Shown: positions 55,601 to 64,000 of the stretch, one piece after another | Position numbering within the stretch: position 1 is the first letter of the stretch | How the letters are laid out: each line of letters opens with the position of its first letter | NCBI GenBank assembly: GCA_004194705.1 | Contig: SADC01001335.1 | Span: 186,001-250,000, forward strand | Source: Ditylenchus dipsaci | Lineage: Eukaryota; Nematoda; Chromadorea; Rhabditida; Anguinidae | Reading direction: 5' to 3' | DNA length: 64,000 nt | Position numbers and translations under genes: made by a program | The notes under the pieces: model-generated | The model's input: only the letters and a program-made list of their open reading frames with translations | Database searches by the model: none | Told to the model about the DNA's origin: nothing

Positions 55601-56240
55601 TAGGAAAGAAGATGTAGACAAAAGTACAGATAAAAAGACCAAAAAAGACAACGGTGCCTAGACGAGGCCGTGATTTGTGTCTAAGGTACGTAAGTATGCG
55701 CATCTAAACTCCAGTCCCCAAACCCCTGCGCCCCCTTCGGGGAGTTGGATTTATTTGCTGTAGGTATGGGCCAATGTCGAATTTTTTTACTATATACACT
55801 CAGAGATATAGGAAAACTAAGACGTCAAATTACTATTTGACAGGCTATGGAGACTCCAGCGGCAAACCCAGTGAAAATGGTCTGGCCGAAGATGCTCACA
55901 ACATCTATACTTATGCCCGAAAAATGGCTCCTTCCAAAAATATCTTTGTCTGGGGACACAGTATGGGAACTGGAGTGGCTTCTCGGCTCGTCGCTGAACT
56001 GAGGTAATTAACAAATTCTGAACGTGGCATCTTTAACAATTCTAGTGACGCATCCCGACAGCCAGAAGCGTTGGTACTTGAATCACCCTTCAACAACCTG
56101 CCAGATGTGATTCGCCGCCACCCCTTCAGTGCTCCCATGAGAATGTTGCCGTTGTTTGGCCACTACATTGTTGATAAGTTTGTTATAGAGTCATTGGTTA
56201 GCTCAGGGTTGGTGATGTCATCGGACAAGCATTTGCAGAG
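49602..56240 (+). CDS. ABHD12: ABHD12-like membrane serine hydrolase (3' end outside the window)
   Basis: An ER-membrane alpha/beta hydrolase; mammalian ABHD12 hydrolyses lysophosphatidylserine. Exons: 49602-49666, 52006-52123, 52170-52517, 55844-56003, 56046-56240; introns GT-AG with matching phases, two of 46 and 42 nt. Start MGTKKKKLSFS, a short basic cytoplasmic tail; then a transmembrane helix ICSLPLVFLYIVVP; LGVWHILPA; oxyanion-hole region VVIYLHGN; LAIDYRGYGDSSG across the exon 3/4 junction; nucleophile elbow WGHSMGTGVAS (Ser at 55960-55962, about residue 217); LVLESPFNNL; HPFS; ITSSG-like LVSSG. The catalytic Asp and His exons are not found before 64000. Exon 2 lacks one base near 52088: the helix is in one frame and DFMQHTFFLNF in the next, and a CCC run is one short. 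About 295 codons are visible. Confidence 0.93.
49934..50115. repeat. Palindrome with TTTGTCGCGCGACAAA words
   Basis: GGCAACCGGACAAAAAAGG..ATTTGTCGCGCGACAAA at the left and CTTTGTCGCACGACAAA..CTTTTTTGTCCGGTTGCC at the right. ABHD12 intron 1. Confidence 0.85.
50674..50914. mobile_element. AAAGGGAATGCCCG miniature element
   Basis: AAAAAGGGAATGCCCGTGCG at the left; GCACGAGCATGCCTCTTTAA at the right; inner ACCAGCAG / GGTGGTCCCCCGCCTTAA. Related to 24147-24390. Confidence 0.6.
51140..51275. repeat. Palindrome TTCCTTTATCCGGATGACC
   Basis: AAATTTTGGTTCTTTTCC..TTATCCGGATGACCT and complement, with a centre near 51205. ABHD12 intron 1; nothing else recognised in 51276-52005. Confidence 0.85.
52953..53074. 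mobile_element. CAGTCATCCGGTAGCCTCGG miniature element
   Basis: CAGTCATCCGGTAGCCTCGG..TTATCCAGCACC at the left; GGGTGCCGGATAACCGAGG then TTTGACTG at the right, followed by TA. ABHD12 intron 3. Confidence 0.8.
53595..54178. repeat. Fold-back with iterated TGGCCATAGATTT words
   Basis: The left arm (53610-53790) has nine TGGCCATAGA units with spacers of 10-13 bp. The right arm (54045-54165) has six or seven TCTATGGCCA units. Between them is an inverted pair of about 130 bp (GAAGTCATGTTTCAACCACT..) centred near 53915. Confidence 0.92.
54672..54756. mobile_element. 85 bp CAGTCTACTTTCGATATAAC miniature element
   Basis: CAGTCTACTTTCGATATAAC to TTATATATCGAGAGCAGACTG, TA on both sides; inner CACCGC / GGCGGTG. 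ABHD12 intron 3. Confidence 0.85.
54957..55450. repeat. GCGAGCCA/TGGCTCGC cluster
   Basis: About twenty copies of GCGAGCCA or TGGCTCGC in both orientations, forming many local palindromes (TGGCTCGCGCGAGCCA, GCGAGCCAATTGGCTCGC). Open frames here are artefacts. Confidence 0.9.
55505..55645. repeat. Palindrome CTTTTTATCTGTTTTTTGTC
   Basis: CTTTTTATCTG..GTCCACATCTTCTT..GCAAAGTTGT at the left; ACAACTTTGC..AAGATGTAGACAAAAGTACAGATAAAAAG at the right. ABHD12 intron 3. Confidence 0.85.
55690..55745 (+). repeat. Half copy of the GCGCATCT hairpin
   Basis: GTCTAAGGTACGTAAGTATGC..CCCTGCGCCCCCTTCGGGG, then unrelated sequence: the left stem up to the apex only. Confidence 0.8.
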
Positions 56241-56544
56241 GTTGGTTCACACATAAAAATAAATTATTGGGTTGCTCAATGATTATTGCGCGTTTGGGGG
56301 AAATTTTTTTCAATTTTGTTTAATACGCATCTAAGCGAGTAATATACCGTTAGAAAGCCCTTGAAATGAGCTTTCAAATGAGATATGAATATTACTTGTA
56401 TTATATTATTATTAAAAGCACTGACAAACACAGACATATAAATAGGGCCAAAGGTGATGAAAATTAATAAAAGCGTTTCAAATTTAAACTGATTAAAATA
56501 CAACACTGGTCAGATTTGAACACCGTGTTGTAGCTCAAGAACTA

Positions 56545-57266
56545 CAGGGTGTCCGAGGGTGTCTGATACATTTGTTTTGCCCGTAACTTTTTGAGTTTTA
56601 ATCCATTTAGCGAGATCTCTTTTTTATTGGAAAGAGGACAGAATGAGTTTTTGATTGAGAACAAGCTTGCATAATTGATTCAACCCATTGACAAAAATGG
56701 CAACAAATTAACGACAAATTTCTTTCTTTTTTTTGAATGAAAACTTGGAAGGTTGGTGGTTCTGAAATGATTTTGACAGTCTTAAGAATATTTTTAGGGA
56801 GATGGATAGGGAGATCTTGATCAAACATGCCGTGGCCGTCCTACTTGCCTGATCTGACACCTTGCGACTTCTTCCTTCGGGGCCTCATCAAAGCGCAACT
56901 TTATCGCATTCAGCCGGAGAGTTTGGAAGGTTTGAAACTGCGGAGCGAACTCGCCTTCCTCGAGCAGGCGAGTAGGGTGGGCACGGCATGTTCCATCCAT
57001 TTCCCTGAAAACGTTTTTAAGACTGTCAAAAACATTTCAAAACCACCAACCTTCCAAGTTTTTATTCAAAAAAAGGAAGGAAGAAATTTATTGTTAATTT
57101 GTTGACTGTTTTGTCAATGGGTTCAATCAAGTGTTATTATGCAAGCTTGTTTTCAATCGATAACTGATTCTGTCCTCTTTCCAATAAGAAAGAGATCTCG
57201 CCGAATGGATTAAACTCAAAAAGTTATGCGCAAAACAAATGTATCAGACAAATTTGGGACACCCTG
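56545..57266. mobile_element. Degenerate mariner/Tc1-like transposon
   Basis: Inverted ends of about 270 bp: CAGGGTGTCCGAGG..TTGAGTTTTAATCCATTT at the left and the complement ending TTTGGGACACCCTG at the right. Between the arms (56827-56970, plus strand) a frame reads PWPSYLPDLTPCDFFLRGLI then QLYRIQPESLEGLK, the WP-x-x-SPDL-x-PCDFFLWG block of IS630/Tc1/mariner transposases. The frame is otherwise lost. Similar CAGGGTG ends appear at 13231, 33513, 33631 and near 44970. Confidence 0.82.
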
Positions 57267-57325
57267 CACAAAACCCATATTTCATAATAATGTTTAAAAG
57301 TCTGAGTATGGAAATATGACCTTTT

Positions 57326-57430
57326 GAAACAAATTAATTTCTTTAAAAAATGACCAAAATCCGAATAATTTGAAAAACTCGGATTTTGGTCATTTTTTAA
57401 AGAAATCGATTTTTTTCGAAAGGCCATATC
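57326..57430. repeat. Small palindrome AAATGACCAAAATCCGA
   Basis: TTCTTTAAAAAATGACCAAAA..TCCGA, a short centre, and the complement. The flanking GGCCATATCTCAACAC..GTAGCTCTTAAGC..GCTACA resembles the arms of the 5802-8641 fold-back. Confidence 0.75.
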
Positions 57431-57884
57431 TCAACACTCAGATTATTTCAATTATTCTGTAAAGCGGATTTTGTAGCTCTTAAGCTGAGCTACATCGTAG
57501 TGTTCAAATCTTATTTGAAACGCTTTCATTTAGTTTATCACCTTTTGCCCTGTTTTATATGTCTATCTTTGTCAAGGCTCTTACCCAACTTTTAAGTCCA
57601 ATAAAAGTAATTTTTTAACTTTATTTTGAAGCTCATTTCGAGTGTCTTCACACGTTACATTACTTGCTTAGATGCGTGTTGAAGGGGTATGCCCACGGTA
57701 ATAAGAGGTGGTGCCCGCGAATTCCATATTTTTTTCCTAATTATTGAACCTCTGTACGGTTTTTTCAACTTGATTTCTAACAAAAAAAACCTAGAATTCA
57801 ATTTTAGGTATGGTTTTGTTTGAAACCAAGTTGAAAAATCCGCACAGAAGTTCAATGATTAGGAAAAATTTTTTGGATAAATCT

Positions 57885-58195
57885 TTTTTCTGCCCGCTTC
57901 TGGCTTTTTTCTGCCCGCTTTTTTTGAGTTTATGTTAGAAAAGATTTTTTCTGCCCGCTTTTGTCTTTTTTCTGCCCGCTTTTGCTCGAAAGTGCCCGCT
58001 TTTGTTTAAATATGCCCGCTTTTTTATTTTTTCTGCCCGTTTTTATTTGAAAGTGCCCGTTTTTGCTACAAAGTGCCCGCTTTTGGATTTTTTCTGACCG
58101 CTTTTGTTAAAAATTGCCCGTTTTCGCTAAAAAGTGTCCTTTTTTGGATTTTTACTGCCCGCTTTTGTTAAAAGTGCCTGTTTTAGGCTAGAAGA
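57885..58195 (+). repeat. Tandem array TTTTTTCTGCCCGCTTTTG
   Basis: About 14 units alternating TTTTTTCTGCCCGCTTTTG and (A/G)AAAGTGCCCGCTTTTG. The partner array with the complementary word is at 60030-60165. Confidence 0.95.
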
Positions 58196-58387
58196 GGCCC
58201 TATGCCATGAGAGCTAATATTTTATGTCTTTACTATAGTACTAATCATCCTTGTATTTTATCTAGCCGTATATCCTATAAACATTTGAGCATGATCAAAA
58301 ATGAACATCTGTATTTACTAGCTACAAACACAACAAATGAAAGTATCTAACAATTTTGAACAATAAGACACTTTCAGTCATCCATAA

Positions 58388-58660
58388 CTAAGGCTGCTCC
58401 TTCTCTTGCTCTTCGCTTACGTCCTCTCTTCTTTTTACTCTGAAGGGAACGTCCGTAATTTCTTCTGGGTAGGTTTTTTTTTCATCAAGACACATGAGGG
58501 CTAGCAAGTGAATGCAGAAGACTTGATCTTACTATCTGTAGACTTGGGCAAGCAGACTTACTATCGCCAGCTGCCCCACCAATCCGGATTCTTTTGCTTC
58601 CACTTCTTGAAAATTTTCTCTCCATTACAAGCAGAAACATTTTTCCAGTCACGGATCATT
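58388..58660 (-). pseudogene. Unrecognised coding remnant inside the 57.7-60.2 kb fold-back
   Basis: Minus strand: RDWKNVSACNGEKIFKKWKQ then NPDWWGSW, a possible 26 nt gap from GTAAGT, then a frame reading LDEKKTYPEEITDVPFRV..REDVSEEQEKEQP ending at TAG 58388-58390. Charged, Trp-rich, coding-like composition but broken. Possibly the element's own protein; I cannot name the family. Confidence 0.4.
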
Positions 58661-58672
58661 ACGGTAAATATG

Positions 58673-59878
58673 TACAGTAGCGGAAAAAAGTGATGACTCA
58701 AGCATAAGTTTTGCGTATTTTGCTTCATATCTCCCAACTACATGCATTCTTTGATTTAACATATATGAGCAAGAATGATCGCCGGAATCTCAGCTACATT
58801 TTGAGTACAAATACATATATGTATGATAAGGAATCAGAAACTTTTTAATTGTTTTTGAAAATGCACTCAAATTTTGAGGCGGAAAAAAGTGATGACTCAA
58901 ATCCTTTTCTATTGATGTTTCATCGTCATTTTATGTCTATGGCCAATTTTAAATGTTTATTCGTAAGCCCTGTTTCTCAGCTACAATTCGGAATGTCAAA
59001 CTTAATTTTATGATTATTCTAGGAAAAATTATGACCATCAAGATAAAAGCGTCGATTTCTAGTCAAAATAAAGGAAAATCCAACGAAAATGACTGTTTAG
59101 ACACATAAATAATAGCTTTTCTCAAAAAAATGTTGATGAAAAGATAACATTCAATGCACCATTCGAAAGCTCTTTGATTTCTTTACACAATGACATGTTG
59201 ACTGCTTTTTTAGAAAAATACAACGCTGAGAAACGGACGGTTGAATTTCGACAAGACAAAAAAGGCTAAAAATAAGGCAAAAACAGTGGTTTTTTGTCTT
59301 GTCGAAATTCAACCGTCCGTTTCTCAGCGCTGTATTTTTCTAAAAAAGCAGTCAACATGTCATTGTGTAAAGAAATCAAAGAGCTTTCGAATGGTGCATT
59401 GAATGTTATCTTTTCATCAACATTTTTTTGAGAAAAGCTATTATTTATGTGTCTAAACAGTCATTTTCGTTGGATTTTCCTTTATTTTGACTAGAAATCG
59501 ACGCTTTTATCTTGATGGTCATAATTTTTCCTAGAATAATCATAAAATTAAGTTTGACATTCCAAATTGTAGCTGAGAAACAGGGCTTACGAATAAACAT
59601 TTAAAATTGGCCATAGACATAAAATGACGATGAAACATCAATAGAAAAGGATTTGAGTCATCACTTTTTTCCGCCTCAAAATTTGAGTGCATTTTCACAA
59701 ACAATTAAAAAGTTTCTGATTCCTTATCATACATATATGTATTTGTACTCAAAATGTAGCTGAGATTCCGGCGATCATTCTTGCTCATATATGTTAAATC
59801 AAAGAATGCATGTAGTTGGGAGATATGAAGCAAAATACGCAAAACTTATGCTGAGTCATCACTTTTTCCGCTACTGTA
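58673..59878. mobile_element. 1.2 kb near-perfect palindrome CAGTAGCGGAAAAAAGTGATG
   Basis: Arms of about 600 bp (58673-59275, 59290-59878) match almost base for base. The ends ACAGTAGCGGAAAAAAGTGA and CACTTTTTCCGCTACTGT are flanked by TA-containing sequence. The centre reads AAAAAAGGC..GTTTTTT. No coding frame. The high arm identity implies recent formation or ongoing conversion. Confidence 0.92.
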
Positions 59879-60649
59879 AAACAAACAAATTGCAAAGAAA
59901 TCACATGATGCAGTTTCAAAACTGAGAAACATTCACATTACAACAAAAACGGTCACTTTTTTTGCGAAAACAGGCACTTTTAATAGCAGCGCGCAGTAAA
60001 AATCCAAAAAAACGGCCACTTTTTAGCGAAAACGGGCAGAAATAATAATAAAAGTGGGCATATTTGAACAAAAGCGGGCACTTTCGAGCAAAAGCGGGCA
60101 AAAAAGCCAAAACCGGGCACATTCGAGCGAAAAAGGGGCACTTTCGAGTAAAAGCGGGCAGAAAAAAGTCTCGTCCGAAAATTTTAAATTCCAGGGCATC
60201 ACCTCTTATTAGCGTGGGCATGCCCCTTTAAACAAAAATTGGAAAAATATTCTATTCTAAAAAATTCTTATTTAACAACCCAATACTTTTTAGAGTGGTC
60301 TGGTAGATAAGCATTATCATTTTGGTCTTAATAAAAGGCTCAGGGTAAGGTACGCAAAGTCTAGTCCTAAATCCACTTTGTGCCAACAAACCTATCTTTT
60401 GTAAAGAGATTGTTTTAAAAATAGCAGGGCTTTAAACTTAAAATTGGACCTTTGCACAAAATGAGGTCTGTGGTAGTTAACTTTATGTCATAACTTACAA
60501 TTCATGCATCTTCTTATGGGTTTTTTTTTGTCAGAATTTAACCTTTCGTTTTCAACTTCTCTTGTCGAAAGTAAAAAATTTCGACTTTCGAGTCAACCCT
60601 CCGAGCGGAAAATTTCAATCGACTTTTTCATTGAGCTTTCGATTGCGGA

Positions 60650-60965
60650 TTTTTTTACGCGGATTCCACATTTGCGGATTGTCATATGCGGATATACACA
60701 GTTGGATCCTACATTTGCGTACTTTCAAATGCGGATACACACTTGCAGATTGCACATTTGCGGATTTTTTTCACGGATTCCACATTTGCAGACTTCACAT
60801 TCGCGGATTTTCAACTGCGGATTGCACAGTTGGGGATTATTCACTTGCGGACTCTAGTATTAAATTTGCGAACTTGTTAATGCGTACTCTGCATTTGAGG
60901 ACTTTCATATGCGTACTCAATATTTGCGGATTTTTATATGCGTACTCAATTTTACCTTTCTTTGT
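60650..60965 (+). repeat. Tandem array of ACATTTGCGGATT units, about 20 bp
   Basis: Around 15 degenerate units (CACATTTGCGGATT, TTCACTTGCGGACT, ATTTGCGTACTC) with alternating spacers. No inverted partner array was noticed. Confidence 0.85.
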
Positions 60966-60999
60966 CATAAATGACTTATTTTTAGAGCTATTAAAGAAG

Positions 61000-62480
61000 A
61001 ACAAACGACGGAAACGAAGTTGAGCGAATATGAAATAGATCCAGCCGTCCACGCTCTGATTAAGCTCAAGTAACAGATCAAGCAATCAGAGACCTAATAT
61101 TGACGTACCAGGGTTGGCAAGAACTTGCTTTGCAGGCCACATCTGAGGCCACCTTATTTTTTGTAAAATTTTAAAAAATTCGTTATTACTTCGATTTTGC
61201 GCTATAATATGCGCTTTCAGGATTTCTAAAAAAATAAGAAAATGTCTTTAGATTTGTATATAAAAATGTTAGATGATATAATACACTAGAAAACAAGCAA
61301 TGAAAGTTAAAAAATGATTTTTTCAAAAATTCACCCGTTGGCCTGAAAAGCCACCTATTGCCAACCCTGTCCCGTTTGAAACCGTTCCAATTCCGCCTAA
61401 TGAACAAAGGATTTGATACCTGGGATCTCTAGATAGTATTTCGGTCCGGGGATGCACTTGGGTTATTTTTTTTACATATATTTTTTTCTTTTTTTTCATG
61501 TTGTTGTCTTGAAGGGAAAGTCGTTATTTTAACTTTTTTTACCAAAATTTGAATTTTTGCCTTCAGACATTAAGTTAAATGACTGTTTAAGGGTAATCCA
61601 GCTCATACTACCACAACCATCTAAATTGTATCCGAACCACATGCATGGTACCCAAACTAACTGGAGGCTACTTAAAAGGCATAATCTGTAATTTTGAAGG
61701 TTTTCGTGGCACCGTGTTTTTTTGTGACTTTTTTCTACCGTGCATGTTACATACCAAACGGCTCCAAATTTAATGCCGAGCCATACGTTTTCAGATGCAA
61801 ACACCGATTTACGCTGAAAATTTTGAGTTATGACCTTTTATAGTGAAGTAGTTTTTTTTCAACCATCAAAAATGACCTCTTTCCTTAAAATGGACAGGAG
61901 TCGTCTGTTTTGTGTATGCTCATTTGCGTGTTTGAACTCATTTTACTCGGCTTGAGCAGCTCTACAAGATGGTTGTAAAAATGCACCAAAAATGTACAAA
62001 TTTTGGACGTTTGGTCAATTTAAAGAAAAGTCACTGATTTTTATTCATGTCTTTTTTCCCAAAAATGCGACTTTACCCGTGACGCTACCGAGGCACGAAA
62101 AAATAGATTGCATTTTTGGAATCTAAACGAAAACCTGCCCCTGATAGCATCAGTATCTGGGCCTCTGAAGTTAGGAAGTCAGGCGAATTTTGACCAGAAC
62201 CCACAGGGGAACCAAGGCAAAATTTTTCAAAAACATTTCACTATCACAACTTGAAAACCTGACACCGGATTCGTGTTCAGCATGGTCAGTTTGCATGTGA
62301 AACTGCTCTTAAAGTTCGAAACTCAGTGTCAAATTTCAAAATCCTCTCAAAACAAAATGTTGCTCTTTTCGCTAAATCAAATGGTTCCCGTCTTGAGAGG
62401 AATTTAAAATTTGACACTGGTTTTCGTGCACTTGGTATACTGTCTATATATTTTCATATAAACGCCACCGAGTTTGTTGC
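61000..62480. other. No gene recognised
   Basis: AT-rich. Two short related patches (CACCGGATTCGT..CATGG..TTTG..AACTGC) are shared between about 62260-62345 and 45585-45660. GGTTGGCAAG..GCCAACCCTG at 61110/61365 resembles the 29050-31595 ends. Confidence 0.4.
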
Positions 62481-62489
62481 TGGTTCGAG

Positions 62490-62930
62490 CCCCCTGAGTG
62501 TAAACTTTTTTTTACATCCCTTTTTAGGCCATTCAGGTGGACATTCACTTGACCAGGAGGTACGCACCCCAGGTATCAGAATGGGGATGGGTAGAATCGC
62601 AATTCTGGTCCTAACAAACCTAACTCCCTACACAACTTTAAGCAAGGAAAAATGGTTATTTTTAGTTTTTAGGACATTTTAATTTTTAAGGTCATGCAGG
62701 TGGTACCTACCCAGGTATTGGGGTTCGGGTGTTTGAAATCGCATTTTTGATCCTGTCAAACAAGATTCATCAGACTTTTTTAAAGGATATAGCATAGTTT
62801 ATTTTCGATTCTGGAAAAAAAATTATTTTTAGGTCATCCAGGTGGATATCCACCTGACCAGGAGGTACCTACCCCGAGAATTGGGGTTAGGGTGGGTCGA
62901 TTTTCGGGAGCTGGTTTGATGTGGTTTAGT
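62490..62930 (+). repeat. GGTTCGA head plus tandem CAGGTGGACATTCACCTG units
   Basis: GTTGCTGGTTCGAGCCCCC..GAGTGTAAAC followed by three modules, each AGGTCAT(C)CAGGTGG..ACCTG(A)CCAGG..GGTA then GGGGTT.GGGT.. and ATCGCAATT. The reverse-oriented relative is at 7143-7500. Confidence 0.7.
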
Positions 62931-63119
62931 TACAATCTGAAATTTTTTCAAAGAAAATGCAAAAAATATTAATTACTAGGGTCTGCAGGCGCCTATCGGC
63001 GCCTATGCCGTTCGGGAACACTGGTAGTTCAAGCACTATTCCTGTGGTTCGGGAACATTAGTGGTTCATTAACAATAATAGTTCGGGTAGATTTATCTTT
63101 TAAGTGCGTTAATGGTTAG

Positions 63120-63470
63120 GCTAGATCATCCACCCTACCTGTTAACCCACCTACTCTACCTCGCCTATCCTCGCCTACTTCACGTACCCTCGTCCTAGTC
63201 TCGCCTATTTTCACTTATTCCGCCTATCCTCGCCTATCCTTGCTTATCCTCGCCTACCCTTGCCTATCCTCACCCAGGGCCGCAACTTGAACTTTCTCAA
63301 GGGGGGGGGGGGGTTAATTTGCCTAACTTTCACGGTCACAGGGGGAGGGGGGGCGTATTCCCAAAGGGGGAGGGGGGGGTGGTAATTACCCCTACGACCC
63401 TGCTCCCCAAATTGCGGCCGTTTCCTCACCTATCCTCGCCTACCTCGCCAACCCTCGCCTCTTATTAAGC
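63120..63470. repeat. CGCCTATCCT simple repeat with an inserted G-rich patch
   Basis: Repeats of TCGCCTATCC/TCGCCTACC at 63150-63265 and 63425-63465, interrupted by a patch with long G runs (63300-63390). Confidence 0.85.
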
Positions 63471-63531
63471 CTACTATAACGTACACCTGACCTGGTCCCC
63501 AGGGTGTACGTTATATCAAAGTTTGATTGTA
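63471..63531. mobile_element. Truncated or short ACTATAACGTACACC element
   Basis: CTACTATAACGTACACCTG..CC at the left; CAGGGTGTACGTTATATCAAA then GTTTGATTGTA at the right. It resembles the CAGTC-ended miniature elements, with a degenerate left end. Confidence 0.55.
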
Positions 63532-63599
63532 GAGATTCCACCTGAACACATAACCATCTTATCTGGCTACCTACCTACCCTAAGGGCCATTTACCCACT

Positions 63600-64000
63600 C
63601 TACCTGGCAGAAAAGTGGGCTTGAAAACAAAAATCCACCTTAAATCCAGGCTAAAATCCACCATCACCAATTTGGAGGGCAAGGAAAGCTTTTTTTAGAA
63701 GCCATTTTAATTATACGTGTTTGTGCTCAAAAGAGAGATAAGATGTTGAACTTGAGGGTTCTGGAAAGATATACGACATCAGTTTGTAAAAGTTTTCAGA
63801 AAATTAGCCTCGAACCCAAATATCCACCAAAAATCCAGGCCAAAATCCACCATCACCAATTTGGAAGGCAAGGAAAAATTTTTTTAGAAGCATCTTTAAT
63901 TTCACGTATTTGTGCTTAAAAAAAGCTGAGATGTTGAACTTGAGGGTTTCGTGAAAATATCAAAGATCAAATTGCAAAAAGTAGTCAAAAATCAGTCTTG
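63600..64000 (+). repeat. Satellite-like tandem repeat, about 189 bp unit, running off the window
   Basis: AAAATCCACCATCACCAATTT recurs at 63653 and 63842; TGTGCT(C/T)AAAA, GATGTTGAACTTGAGGGTT and AAAATCCAGGC recur in the same order and spacing. Units of the same family lie in CAND1 intron 13 (30800-31130). Confidence 0.88.

Larger units (their letters stand above)
57673..60235. repeat. 2.6 kb fold-back with TGCCCGCTTTTG arrays
   Basis: Outer ends GGGGTATGCCCACGGTAATAA (57674) and TTATTAGCGTGGGCATGCCCC (60213). The left side contains the whole CACCTCTTATTAG-family palindrome (compare 22124-22355), then a TGCCCGCTTTT array (57885-58195); the right side has the complementary AAAAGCGGGCA array (60030-60165). 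The interior holds a gene remnant and a 1.2 kb palindrome. Confidence 0.9.

Noticed and set aside
4478..60965. CRISPR array interpretation of the tandem-word regions
   Set aside because: The units are contiguous degenerate repeats without unique spacers, paired with inverted arrays, in a eukaryotic intron-rich context.

Overview
This is AT-rich, repeat-dense DNA from an animal genome, most likely a nematode. The evidence: split genes with very short introns (about 42-76 nt) and TTTTCAG-like acceptors; a secreted protein with two Cys-rich repeats of the abnormal-cell-migration-18 (MIG-18-like, fibronectin-type-I-like) kind; a CES-2/PAR-like bZIP factor; and four genes with a splice-acceptor motif a few to about 50 nt before the start codon and no visible upstream donor exon, as expected for spliced-leader trans-splicing. 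The phylum assignment is inference.

Five genes can be supported. On the minus strand: the secreted Fn1-like gene (1025-1711, 3' end unresolved) and the bZIP gene (9587 to at least 14378). On the plus strand: CAND1, the cullin exchange factor, spread over 31 kb (18291-49094), followed within about 0.5 kb by an ABHD12-like lipase whose last exons lie beyond the window (49602-56240 seen). On the minus strand, wholly inside CAND1 intron 13, lies an intact RPL17 (34776-35496). Four of the five genes contain places where one missing base disrupts an otherwise clear reading frame; RPL17 does not.

Most of the rest is inverted-repeat DNA: miniature elements with CAGTC..GACTG, TACCGTATT..AATACGGTA, CAGGGTG..CACCCTG or AAAGGGGCAT..ATGCCCCTTT ends, and larger fold-back elements of 0.4-3 kb. 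Many fold-backs have arms made of a short word (about 10-24 bp) repeated many times on one side and repeated as its reverse complement on the other. The word differs between elements, while the two arms of one element agree. Elements are nested several deep. Remnants of a MULE-like transposase (CAND1 intron 2) and a mariner/Tc1-like transposase (56.5-57.3 kb) are present.

Layout: 1-1.7 kb Fn1-like gene; 1.7-9.5 kb repeats, dominated by a 2.8 kb fold-back; 9.5-15 kb bZIP gene with GC-rich fold-backs in its introns; 15-18.2 kb intergenic; 18.3-49.1 kb CAND1, whose six long introns carry nearly all the repeats, plus nested RPL17; 49.6-56.2 kb ABHD12; 56.2-64 kb transposons, a 2.6 kb fold-back containing a 1.2 kb palindrome, then tandem repeats.
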